From: Oscillospiraceae bacterium
GTDB lineage: Bacteria; Bacillota; Clostridia; Oscillospirales; Oscillospiraceae
Direction of reading: 5' to 3'
DNA: 32,925 nt
Assembly: GCA_017619535.1 (NCBI GenBank)
Contig: JAFZSD010000083.1
Span: forward strand, 1-32,925
A program made the position numbers and the translations under genes. Positions 15,300 through 22,834 of the stretch are shown here, in pieces. How positions within the stretch are numbered: position 1 is the stretch's first letter; each line of letters opens with the position of its first letter. Below the pieces are notes generated by a model. It did no database searches and had not been told where the DNA came from. It saw only the letters and a program-made list of their open reading frames with translations.

Positions 15300-16814
15300 T
15301 TGGCAACGGTAAGGATATACAGAGACGGAGAGCTCCTGCGGGAGACGCAGGCGGATATCGGCGCGACGGTCTATGCCGCGGTCACGGGGGCGGGCGTGTA
15401 TCTGGACGCGCCCTGCGCAGGCACGGGCCGGTGCGGCAAGTGTCTCGTAAGGCTCTCGCCTGACGGCGAAGAGGTAAAGGCGTGTACGACCGAGATCAGC
15501 GGGGACACGGACGTGTATCTGCCCGGCAACGGCGAGATGAAGATCGCCGGCAGCGGCGCGGAAGCGACGGGCCACAGCGGGCCCTACGCTGCGGCGGTGG
15601 ATATAGGCACCACGACGGTCGTCGCGTATATCGTCGACATCCCATCCGGCAGGCCGGTGTCCACGGCGGCCGGAGTGAACGCCCAGCGCACCTACGGCGC
15701 CGACGTCATCAGCCGAATAGTATGCTGCGACAGGGAAGGCCATGAAAAGCTGACCGCGCTCATCCGCGGGCAGATAAGGGATCTGATCGCGCAGGCGGCT
15801 GAAAAAGCCGGCATTGCGTCCGCCGACGTAACGTATCTGTCCATCGCCGGCAATACGGTCATGCTGCACCTGTATAACGGGGATTCTCCCGTGGGCATAG
15901 GCCGCGTTCCCTTCACCCCCGTGAGCCTTTACGGGACCGAGGCCGCAGCCGGGCCCGATCTCGGCATAGCGCCGGGCGCGCCCGAGTATCTTGCGCCCTG
16001 CATACATTCCTATGTGGGCGGCGATATCACCGCGGGCATCCTGGCTTCCGGATTCTCCGGGCTGGAAGGGACATGGCTGTTCATCGACGTAGGCACCAAC
16101 GGCGAGATGGCTCTCCGCAGCGGCGGCAGGATGTTCTGCTGCGCCACGGCCGCGGGGCCGGCCTTCGAGGGCGCGGAGATATCCTGCGGGATGGCGGCGG
16201 TAGAAGGCGCCGTAAACTATATCAGATTCGAGGACGGATGCCTGAAATACGACGTCGTGGGCGGCGGTGAGCCGCGCGGGATATGCGGCTCGGGCCTTCT
16301 GGACGCGCTTGCCCTGCTCCTGGACAACGGAGCGGTGGACGCGGGCGGTATGCTCCTGCCTCCCGACGAGGTCGAGGGCCCGATCGCTCAGTATATAGAC
16401 GAAGACGACGACGGAGTGATATTCCGCATAAGCGGAGACGTCTGCGTCTCGGCGACAGATGTGCGCAAGCTGCAGCTCGCCAAGGCGGCGATCGCCGCCG
16501 GCATACAGACGCTGCTTTCCAAAGCGGGCGTTTCCTCCGCTCAGGGGCTGCTGCTGGCCGGCGGTTTCGGCAGCTATCTGGATCCCCGTTCGGCGGCCCG
16601 CATCGGGCTTTTCCCCGAAGACCTTCTCCCGAACGTGCGCGCTCTCGGAAACACAGCGGGTGCAGGCGCGGTAATCGCGGCGTGTTCTTCAGCGGCGAGA
16701 GCCGGCATGGAAAAGATAAGGGAAGAATGCGAATACGTCGAGCTTTCGACGGACAGGACCTTTAATGATCAGTTCGTCATGCAGATGATGTTCGAGGAGG
16801 ATATGGACATATGA
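15300..16814 (+). CDS. RACo-like [2Fe-2S] ferredoxin / ASKHA-domain protein (DUF4445 family)
   Basis: The 504-residue protein starts with a plant-type [2Fe-2S] ferredoxin domain. Its cysteines 39, 45, 48 and 62 have the pattern C-x5-C-x2-C-x13-C. A short linker and an actin-like ATPase part follow, with AAVDIGTTTVVAYIVD (about 98-113) and FIDVGTNGEM. This is the layout of RACo, the reductive activator of corrinoid/iron-sulfur proteins, which uses ATP to return inactive Co(II) to Co(I). No corrinoid protein or methyltransferase is encoded nearby, so the partner is unknown. It starts at TTG 15300, with AAGGGAA upstream, 24 bases after miaB. Its stop overlaps the next start by four bases (ATGA). 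The length is somewhat short for the family. Confidence 0.88.
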   Translation: MATVRIYRDGELLRETQADIGATVYAAVTGAGVYLDAPCAGTGRCGKCLVRLSPDGEEVKACTTEISGDTDVYLPGNGEMKIAGSGAEATGHSGPYAAAVDIGTTTVVAYIVDIPSGRPVSTAAGVNAQRTYGADVISRIVCCDREGHEKLTALIRGQIRDLIAQAAEKAGIASADVTYLSIAGNTVMLHLYNGDSPVGIGRVPFTPVSLYGTEAAAGPDLGIAPGAPEYLAPCIHSYVGGDITAGILASGFSGLEGTWLFIDVGTNGEMALRSGGRMFCCATAAGPAFEGAEISCGMAAVEGAVNYIRFEDGCLKYDVVGGGEPRGICGSGLLDALALLLDNGAVDAGGMLLPPDEVEGPIAQYIDEDDDGVIFRISGDVCVSATDVRKLQLAKAAIAAGIQTLLSKAGVSSAQGLLLAGGFGSYLDPRSAARIGLFPEDLLPNVRALGNTAGAGAVIAACSSAARAGMEKIREECEYVELSTDRTFNDQFVMQMMFEEDMDI

Positions 16815-17353
16815 CCCCGGATTATGAAGCTCTTATCGCCCTTGCAAAGGAATGTGGCTTCGACTGCGCCGCGCCGTTATACACGAAGGATCTCAAGTTC
16901 CGGCCGGAGGTGCGCGACATGTGCGCCGTCAACACCTGCGGCAGATACAACGCGTCGTGGTCCTGTCCGCCGGCGTGCGGAACGCTGGAGGAACTGTCGG
17001 CCAGAGCAGCCGGATACACGGAAGGGATACTCGTACAGACGGTAGGACAGCTTGAGGACAGTTTCGACTGGGAAGGCATCCAGGACGCGGCGGCCCGCCA
17101 GCGCGACAGTTTCATGAAGATGTGGGATCTGCTCGAAGAACAGTATCCCGGCCTCATGCCCATGGGCATGGGTTCGTGCACTCTGTGCGAGAAATGTTCG
17201 TATCCGGACGCGCCGTGCCGGTTCCCGAAACGCATGACGTCATCAATGGAAGCCTGCGGCCTCGTCGTCAGCGAGGTGTGCTCCAGGTGCGGAGTTCCGT
17301 ACAACCACGGCCCGAACACCATAGCCTACACGGGCTGTTTCCTGCTCGTGTGA
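16811..17353 (+). CDS. DUF2284 cysteine-rich, probable metal-binding protein
   Basis: This 180-residue protein matches the DUF2284 pattern: CAVNTCGRYNASWSCPPACG near residues 38-57, GSCTLCEKC at about 117-125, then a Cys-containing PDAPC segment and EVCSRCGVP near the end. The many paired cysteines suggest iron-sulfur or zinc binding. No membrane segment or signal peptide is seen. Its ATG overlaps the stop of the RACo-like gene (ATGA), with GAGGAGG upstream, so the two are translationally coupled. From memory, DUF2284 genes are often found near corrinoid-dependent methyltransferase genes, which fits the RACo-like neighbour. No precise biochemical function is known to me. Confidence 0.88.
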   Translation: MTPDYEALIALAKECGFDCAAPLYTKDLKFRPEVRDMCAVNTCGRYNASWSCPPACGTLEELSARAAGYTEGILVQTVGQLEDSFDWEGIQDAAARQRDSFMKMWDLLEEQYPGLMPMGMGSCTLCEKCSYPDAPCRFPKRMTSSMEACGLVVSEVCSRCGVPYNHGPNTIAYTGCFLLV

Positions 17354-17369
17354 CGCGGCTGAAATACTG

Positions 17370-17408
17370 AACGCGCCCCGATGTCTCTGTGCATCGGGGC
17401 GCGTTTTT
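17370..17408 (+). terminator. Strong intrinsic terminator of the miaB operon
   Basis: A perfect 14-bp GC-rich stem (17370-17383 with 17392-17405) around an 8-base loop runs into five T residues on the plus strand. It lies between two convergent operons. In the minus direction the U-tract is poor, so it mainly serves the plus operon. Confidence 0.92.
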
Positions 17409-17413
17409 CGCTG

Positions 17414-18796
17414 TCAGTTGCCCGGATCGTATTCGTCGCTATTGAGGAACTCCAGGAAGGAATTGTAGTAAGTGAAGAACCTGTGGCCGCCGTCCACGGA
17501 CAGAGCGTAGTAGTAATAGTCTGTCTCCTGGGGGTACAGCGCGCCGCGTATGGACTGGAGGCCGGGGTTGCATATCGGCCCGGGCGGAAGCCCCGTATGG
17601 GTATAGGTGTTATACGGGGAGTCGTACTCGGTCGAGAAAGCGTCCCTTGAGTCACCGTTGAGAGCCATGCCGTAATAGATGGACGCGTCGATGTTTATGA
17701 AGGGAAAGTCGTCGCTTTCAAGACGGTTGTGGATAACGGACGCTATGGCGTCACGCTCGGCGTCGTATGCGGCTTCGCGCTCGATGAGAGAGGCGATTAT
17801 CAGGATCTCTCTGGTCGAATAGCCCATCTCCTCAGCGCGGACTGCGAATTCGTCCGCGAACTTGTTCTTGAAGTTCGAGAGGAATTTTTCGATGACGCGC
17901 GCCGGCGTGTCGTCGAGGTAGAACCTGTAGGTATCCGGGAACAGGTATCCTTCGAGGCGGAGCTTGTCGCCCAGAGTGGTCCTGTCGAGGAAGTCGTATT
18001 CGAAATCGTAATTTGCGGCGGCTTCCCAGAGGTCGTCCTTGCTGCAGACGCCCTTTTCGTCGAGCAGATCGAAGATCTGTATGAGCGTATAGCCTTCCGG
18101 TATCGCCACATCCACTTCGACGCGTTTTCCGGTGCCCGGTATGAGGCCTATGACGAGGGCACGGTAGTCGTAGTTGGTGTTGAGGGTATAAGTACCTGCG
18201 GCCATCTCCTTGGCGCTGTCAGAGAACTTGCAGTAAAGCTTGAAGAGACGCTTGTACTTGATCATTCCGTTTTCGGAAAGGATATCCGTTATCTCCTCGA
18301 CGTCGGCGCCTTCGGGAACGGTGACCGTGCGTTCGCCCGCCGGCTTGCCGAGAGCGAGCACGTCCGCCGCCGCCATCCACAGGAGCGCGGCGAGCACAAG
18401 GGAGACGCAGATTATGAACACGGCGTAGAGTATTCCGCCCAGGCAGCCGGTGCGGCGCTGGCGGCGTACTTTAAGGGGACGGTCGGTGGGCACGTCGCGG
18501 TATTCGCCGTCGAAATCGAAATCGACCTCAAAATCCGGTTTTCCGGTGTCTGAATTATCCTGGTACTGGAAATCGGACGGGTCTCCGCTCTGCGAAGGGC
18601 CGGTCCCGCCTGCGCTGTTCGGAGCGGAAAAGTTGAATTCCACGAACTGCGGTTCGTCGCTCGGTGCCGGGTCCCGGGCGGGAACGTCAGGCGAAGACGG
18701 GGTTTCCGCAGGAGCGTCAGGCGTCACGGAGTCGTAAAGGCTCTCGTCATAATCCTCGCCGAGCAGATCCTTCCAAAAATCCTTGTTGTCATCCAT
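17414..18796 (-). CDS. mltG: Endolytic murein transglycosylase MltG (YceG-like)
   Basis: MltG cuts nascent peptidoglycan strands and sets glycan length. The 460-residue protein has a long acidic cytosolic N-terminus (about 125 residues), one membrane helix (about 137-160, GGILYAVFIICVSLVLAALLW), a LysM-like region (TVTVPEGADVEEITDIL) and the YceG catalytic domain. The catalytic glutamate lies in ASLIEREAAYDAERD, followed by VIHNRL; the end shows TYTHTGLPPGPICNPG. The extended cytosolic tail is common in Clostridia. AGGAGATAACC precedes the ATG. It is third in an operon with the glycosyltransferase and thymidylate-kinase-like genes, and there are 80 bases between it and the latter. Confidence 0.96.
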   Translation of the reverse strand: MDDNKDFWKDLLGEDYDESLYDSVTPDAPAETPSSPDVPARDPAPSDEPQFVEFNFSAPNSAGGTGPSQSGDPSDFQYQDNSDTGKPDFEVDFDFDGEYRDVPTDRPLKVRRQRRTGCLGGILYAVFIICVSLVLAALLWMAAADVLALGKPAGERTVTVPEGADVEEITDILSENGMIKYKRLFKLYCKFSDSAKEMAAGTYTLNTNYDYRALVIGLIPGTGKRVEVDVAIPEGYTLIQIFDLLDEKGVCSKDDLWEAAANYDFEYDFLDRTTLGDKLRLEGYLFPDTYRFYLDDTPARVIEKFLSNFKNKFADEFAVRAEEMGYSTREILIIASLIEREAAYDAERDAIASVIHNRLESDDFPFINIDASIYYGMALNGDSRDAFSTEYDSPYNTYTHTGLPPGPICNPGLQSIRGALYPQETDYYYYALSVDGGHRFFTYYNSFLEFLNSDEYDPGN

Positions 18797-18876
18797 ATGG
18801 TTATCTCCTGTTATTGGTATCCCCGCGCGCCGGTCCTGCGTACGCGGGAGAACTGCAGCTTTTCGGGCCGGCCGCT

Positions 18877-19545
18877 CTATGCATCCAGAGCGGCGCGGAC
18901 GATCTCGTATATCGAACGGTTCTTTTCTTCGCGTTCGCGCTCAAAGCCGTCTTTTACGCAGGGCACTACGGTCCAGCCGAGGCTCGCCGCAGCCTGCTGG
19001 CCGCACTCGATGCATGTGCGCAGGTATTCGGCGTCGCTTTCATGTATGTCGGCCTCAGTTCCGGTCTTTGCCGCACGCGAACGTATGCGGCGCAGGGCTA
19101 TATCCAGCGTTACCTCCAGATACACGACGGCGTCGGGAGCCGGTATACCCATCAGACCGAATTCAAAGTCGTACAGCCATCTGAAGAATTCGCCGCGCTT
19201 TTCCGGAGGGATCTTAGCGCCCTGATGGATGGCGTTGCTCGTGGTGTACCGGTCCGTGAGGAGCACCCCTCCGTTTTCATAGAAACCGCGCCAGTCCTGC
19301 GCATACGATGCGAAACGGTCAACGGCAAAAAAAGTCGATGCGGCGTAAGGATTGACGTCGGAGGGGTTGCTGCCGAAGGCGCCTCCGAGGTACATCTTTA
19401 TGAGTTCCGAGGAAGGTTCCGAATACCGCGGGAACGTAAGTTTACGGAAGGACAGCCCGTCCGCGGCGAGCTTTTCGCACAGCATTCGGAACTGTGTGGA
19501 TTTTCCGCTGCAATCGACTCCCTCGAGCACAATCAGTTTACCCAT
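18877..19545 (-). CDS. tmk: Thymidylate kinase-like protein
   Basis: The 222-residue protein resembles dTMP kinase, which makes dTDP for DNA and sugar-nucleotide synthesis. It has the P-loop EGVDCSGKST (residues 8-17), the DRYTTSNAIHQG motif and a lid region with two arginines (RRIRSRAAKTG). Some motifs differ slightly from the norm: Cys in place of Gly/Ser in the P-loop, and the end of the DRY motif (usually AYQ) reads IHQ. It may belong to the longer clostridial group. AGAGG lies upstream of the ATG, which starts four bases after the glycosyltransferase stop. Confidence is good for a nucleotide-monophosphate kinase and moderate for dTMP as substrate. Confidence 0.82.
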   Translation of the reverse strand: MGKLIVLEGVDCSGKSTQFRMLCEKLAADGLSFRKLTFPRYSEPSSELIKMYLGGAFGSNPSDVNPYAASTFFAVDRFASYAQDWRGFYENGGVLLTDRYTTSNAIHQGAKIPPEKRGEFFRWLYDFEFGLMGIPAPDAVVYLEVTLDIALRRIRSRAAKTGTEADIHESDAEYLRTCIECGQQAAASLGWTVVPCVKDGFEREREEKNRSIYEIVRAALDA

Positions 19546-19549
19546 ATCG

Positions 19550-20272
19550 TCAGCCTCTGATCCTCTTCATTATTACCGCCAGGACGAACAGCGGCAGTTT
19601 TATCATCCGCTTTATCCTGCGCGGCTCCTTTATGAGCCTGTACAGCCATTCGAGCCCCAGACGCTGCCATGCTTCAGGGGCGCGTTTGACGTTTCCCGCG
19701 AATACGTCCAGAGAACCGCCGAGGCCGGCCATGAGCCGGACGTTCAGCCTGGAGGCGTTCTCCGCCATCCAGAGCTCCTGCTTCGGCGCTCCGAGACATA
19801 CGAGCAGCAGGTCCGGGGACGCGGCGTTTATCTTTTCTATTATCGGGCCGTCGTCGGTGAAATAGCCGTCGCAGGTGCCGGATATGACGATGCCCGGATG
19901 GGCGGCCGAGAGATTCTCGGCTGCGGCCTCCGCAACGCCAGGCTTCGATCCGAAAAGGAAAACGCTCTTTCCGGTCTTCGCCATCCTGGCGAGCAGCGCG
20001 GTGATGAAGTCTATCCCGGGTATGCGGGCTGTGAGAGGAGTTCCCAGTATCCTCGCTCCGTAAATGACCCCGATGCCGTCGGGAAGCACGAGAAAAGCGC
20101 CGTTGACGGCGTCGCGCAGACCTTCGTCGCTGCGGCAGAGCCAGACGATCTCGGGATTCGGGGTGACGGCGTATCCGGCCGGGCCGTCCCCGCATACCGC
20201 GCCGTACGCGGTTGACACGGCCTCATCTGCAGTCATGTTGTCAAATCCGACTCCGAGCACGTCGATGCGCAT
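19550..20272 (-). CDS. WecG/TagA/CpsF-family glycosyltransferase
   Basis: Members of this GT26 family add a sugar, often N-acetylmannosamine, to a lipid-linked precursor of teichoic acid, capsule or enterobacterial common antigen. The 240-residue protein shows the diagnostic TPNPEIVWL (about 36-44), LPDGIGVIYGAR, the FLFGSKPGVAEAAA stretch and CLGAPKQELWM, followed by GLGGSLDVFAG. A basic amphipathic C-terminus (EPRRIKRMIKLP then a hydrophobic run) suggests membrane association. I chose the ATG at 20272 because the conserved family start MRIDVLG is there; the upstream open extension has no binding site. The site itself is weak (GGCGGTGAG). It heads an operon with the kinase and mltG, suggesting cell-wall polymer synthesis. 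Confidence 0.92.
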   Translation of the reverse strand: MRIDVLGVGFDNMTADEAVSTAYGAVCGDGPAGYAVTPNPEIVWLCRSDEGLRDAVNGAFLVLPDGIGVIYGARILGTPLTARIPGIDFITALLARMAKTGKSVFLFGSKPGVAEAAAENLSAAHPGIVISGTCDGYFTDDGPIIEKINAASPDLLLVCLGAPKQELWMAENASRLNVRLMAGLGGSLDVFAGNVKRAPEAWQRLGLEWLYRLIKEPRRIKRMIKLPLFVLAVIMKRIRG

Positions 20273-20301
20273 GGTCTCACCGCCAGACAAGAATTCAGTT
20301 A

Positions 20302-20330
20302 AGTATAACATCAGAGCGGGTTCTTGTCCA
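20302..20330 (-). promoter_or_regulatory. Sigma-A-type promoter of the glycosyltransferase operon
   Basis: TGGACA (20330-20325) and TATACT (20307-20302) are separated by 17 bases, giving a short 5' leader of about 23 bases. Confidence 0.8.
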
Positions 20331-20366
20331 GTTTGCCATAATTATTTAACATTTGCTCCCGGACGG

Positions 20367-20395
20367 AAAAAGCCCCGCGGAAGACTCCGCGGGGC
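20367..20395 (-). terminator. Strong intrinsic terminator after the SPFH gene
   Basis: A perfect 10-bp stem, GCCCCGCGGA with TCCGCGGGGC (20372-20381 and 20386-20395), has a four-base loop and is followed on the minus strand by TTTTT. Confidence 0.95.
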
Positions 20396-20413
20396 CAGGT
20401 TCGGAAAACGTTC

Positions 20414-21382
20414 TCACTGGGTGCCGGATTCCGGCTTTTTGACCGCCGGTTTCTCAGGGTCGGACATGAGTTCCTTGAAGGATGTGGCGAGTCCGGCAAG
20501 TCCCTGGATCTCTGATGGGACGATTATCTTCGTCGCGCGGCCGTTCGCCGCTGCGGTGAAAGCCTCCAGAGCCTTGAGCCTGATGACTTCCTCGGAAGCG
20601 CCGGCAGCCTTGACCAGCTTGATGCCTTCCGCGGTGGCGTGCTGGACCTTGAGGATGGCCTCGGCTTCGCCTTCGGCCTCGAGGATCTGAGCCTGTTTCT
20701 TAGCGTCTGCGCGGAGAACGGCGGATTCGCGCTCGCCTTCCGCGATGAGTATCGCGGATTTCTTTTCGCCTTCCGCGCGGAGTATGGACTCGCGGCGTTC
20801 GCGCTCGGCCTTCATCTGCTTCTCCATGGCGTTCTGGATCTCTTTGGGAGGGAGGATGTTCTTGAGCTCGACGCGGTTTATCTTGATGCCCCAGGGGTCG
20901 GTGGCCTCGTCCAGTATCGTGCGCATCTTGCTGTTTATGATGTCGCGGCTGGTGAGGGTCTGGTCGAGCTCGAGTTCGCCGATGATGTTACGGAGAGTCG
21001 TAGCGGACAGATTCTCGATAGCGGTAAGAGGATACTCGACGCCGTAGGTATAGAGCTTGGGGTCGGTTATCTCGAAATACAGGACGGTGTCGATCTGCAT
21101 GGTGACATTGTCCTTCGTGATAACGGGCTGCGGCGGGAAGTCGACGACCTGCTCCTTGAGCGATACGACCTTTGCGATGCGCTCAAAGAAGGGAAGTTTG
21201 AAATGCAGGCCGACGCCCCATGTGGTGCTGTAGGCGCCGAGGCGTTCTATGACGTACGCCTTGGCCTGCTGGACGATGCGGATGTTCCTGATTATGATCA
21301 GGAGAACGACGATTATTACGATTACAAGGATGACGATCTTTGCAGGGAAAGCGGACGAAGTACTGGGTGCGATAAGATTCAT
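20414..21382 (-). CDS. SPFH/Band-7 domain membrane protein (paraslipin/QmcA type)
   Basis: The 322-residue protein has one N-terminal membrane helix (about 14-36, IVILVIVIIVVLLII) and a Band-7 domain starting near AYVIERLGAYSTTWGVGLHFKLPF. A long Ala/Glu coiled coil with AEGEKKSAILIAEGERE repeats follows, then a flexible charged tail. SPFH proteins form large ring or cage oligomers that organise membrane microdomains and often affect membrane proteases. The ATG at 21382 has a GGAGGAG binding site. The longer upstream frame lacks support and overlaps nfeD. It follows nfeD by 13 bases; nfeD-SPFH pairs are well known. A strong terminator follows the gene. Confidence 0.96.
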   Translation of the reverse strand: MNLIAPSTSSAFPAKIVILVIVIIVVLLIIIRNIRIVQQAKAYVIERLGAYSTTWGVGLHFKLPFFERIAKVVSLKEQVVDFPPQPVITKDNVTMQIDTVLYFEITDPKLYTYGVEYPLTAIENLSATTLRNIIGELELDQTLTSRDIINSKMRTILDEATDPWGIKINRVELKNILPPKEIQNAMEKQMKAERERRESILRAEGEKKSAILIAEGERESAVLRADAKKQAQILEAEGEAEAILKVQHATAEGIKLVKAAGASEEVIRLKALEAFTAAANGRATKIIVPSEIQGLAGLATSFKELMSDPEKPAVKKPESGTQ

Positions 21383-21395
21383 ACGATCTCCTCCT

Positions 21396-21854
21396 TCAGT
21401 TTTCCTCAGCGCCGGTCTCCTCAGGCGGCGCCGGTACCGGTTCAACTATGAGCTTGACGCCCTCGATAGCGAGAGCGCGGGCGTATGAGCCCTTCTTTAT
21501 CGGGAGTCCCGAGCGGCTTCGGGCCGTCCAGGTCTTTCCTTCGGCATTTACTGCTCCCGTGCCGGCTATATTGTCCACATCCTCGGTAACGATGCAGACC
21601 ATGCCCAGCACACGGTCGGCGTTCGTGGCGCTCCTCCGCGAGTTCAGGTACTTCTTGGCGACCGGACGGGTGAAGATGAGCGTGACCACCGAGATGACGA
21701 CGAACCATGCTATCTGGAACCAGAGCTGGCCTCCGAGCAGGGCGCAGATGAGCGCCGCGAGAGCTCCGAGAGCGAACCAGATAGTCGCGAGGCCTGCGGT
21801 AGCCGCCTCGATGATCAGAAAGATCACCATCGCTGCGAGCCAGAAATAGAGCAT
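21396..21854 (-). CDS. NfeD-like membrane protein
   Basis: The 152-residue protein has three or so membrane helices in the first 70 residues (LYFWLAAMVIFLIIEAAT, ALGALAALICALLG, IAWFVVISVVTLIF). An OB-fold NfeD C-terminal domain follows (LGMVCIVTEDVDNIAGTG and onward), ending in an acidic Pro-rich tail. It lacks the ClpP-like protease domain of long NfeD proteins, so it is the short type. These proteins partner the SPFH protein encoded next in the operon. Two ATGs are in frame, at 21860 and 21854. The AAGGAGG site is only three bases from the first and nine from the second, so I prefer the second. Confidence 0.9.
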   Translation of the reverse strand: MLYFWLAAMVIFLIIEAATAGLATIWFALGALAALICALLGGQLWFQIAWFVVISVVTLIFTRPVAKKYLNSRRSATNADRVLGMVCIVTEDVDNIAGTGAVNAEGKTWTARSRSGLPIKKGSYARALAIEGVKLIVEPVPAPPEETGAEEN

Positions 21855-22012
21855 CGGCATATGCCTCCTTTCACAGACGGCGGCCGGTCAGGCCGCCGGA
21901 AAGACAGCGTCCGCCCGGGAAGGCGCGGAACGCAGTTCCAGTAAAAATATTCTATCATATAATCCGCCGCTTGAACAGGGGGCAAATGAGAACACGGCAA
22001 GAGGCGGGGCCG

Positions 22013-22041
22013 TTGCGAAGCGTCCGGATGCGTGATATACT
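22013..22041 (+). promoter_or_regulatory. Promoter of the PHP/deacetylase/ATP-grasp operon
   Basis: TTGCGA (22013-22018) and TATACT (22036-22041) are 17 bases apart. The -10 is preceded by TG and one base, an extended -10 element. It lies about 49 bases before the first start codon. Confidence 0.8.
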
Positions 22042-22089
22042 TTTTCATGTAAATCAGGAAAGCACTTCCGCGTTAAGGAGCAGTTTAAT

Positions 22090-22815
22090 ATGAAGATCTC
22101 CCTTGATCTGCATATTCATTCAGCGGCGTCCTTCGACGGCCGCCTCACACCGGCAGAGATCATATCCGCCGCCAGAGCGGCCGGTCTGGACGGAGCGGCT
22201 GTCTGCGACCACGAAGTCATGGCCGACATAAGCGGGACAGAGATCCCGGAGGGGTTCCTTCTGATCCCCGGGATAGAGATATCCTCCGATCTGGGGCACA
22301 TCCTTGGCCTGTTTCTTGAACGGCAGCCCGAGACCGGCAGCCGGAAAGCGGAAGACGTGATAGACGCGATACATGCCGCGGGCGGGATCGCCGTGCTGGC
22401 CCATCCTTTCCAGCGCAGCAGGGACATCGGCAGACTGGAGCCGATTGTGGGGAAGATAGACGGCGTGGAGGTGTTCAACGGCAGAGCGGCCAGAAAGGAC
22501 CGCGACGCAAACCGCCTCGCTGCGGCTTTCGCCGCAGAGTACGGAATCGCCTGCTTTGCCGGTTCAGACGCCCATGTGGCGAGGGAGATAGGAAACGGAT
22601 ACGTGAGTCTCGAGGTCCCGGAACTCGGGGCGGAGACAGTCCGGGCGGAGCTTCTGGCAGGCGGCGCGGAAGCGGCGGGCACGGACGGACGCCATATCGA
22701 TGTGGCCAGGAGCCAGCACACGAAACTGAAGAAACAGGGAGCGGGCCCCGGGGCGCGGTTCAGATGGATGCTGTTTGCCTGCAAGTGCGCGGCGGAGGAT
22801 ATATTCCGTCTGTGA
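22090..22815 (+). CDS. PHP-domain metal-dependent phosphoesterase
   Basis: The 241-residue protein has all the hallmarks of the PHP family (TrpH/YciV-like), which hydrolyses phosphoester bonds using a tri-metal centre. Visible ligands are in DLHIHSAASFDG (6-17), CDHEVMA (about 39-45), GIEISSD (about 61-67), HPFQ (about 106-109) and GSDAH (about 161-165). Family members include 3'-5' oligoribonuclease/nucleotidase RNase AM and histidinol phosphatase, so the substrate is open. The ATG has an AAGGAGCAG site and a dedicated promoter. It is followed after 19 bases by the deacetylase-like gene. The C-terminal 35 residues are basic and beyond the core fold. Confidence 0.9.
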   Translation: MKISLDLHIHSAASFDGRLTPAEIISAARAAGLDGAAVCDHEVMADISGTEIPEGFLLIPGIEISSDLGHILGLFLERQPETGSRKAEDVIDAIHAAGGIAVLAHPFQRSRDIGRLEPIVGKIDGVEVFNGRAARKDRDANRLAAAFAAEYGIACFAGSDAHVAREIGNGYVSLEVPELGAETVRAELLAGGAEAAGTDGRHIDVARSQHTKLKKQGAGPGARFRWMLFACKCAAEDIFRL

Positions 22816-22834
22816 GACCAAAGGAGAGAAAAAG

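Noticed and set aside
14244-16007. Long minus-strand open frame opposite miaB and the RACo-like gene
   Set aside because: Antisense to two well-supported genes, with no ribosome binding site or domain.
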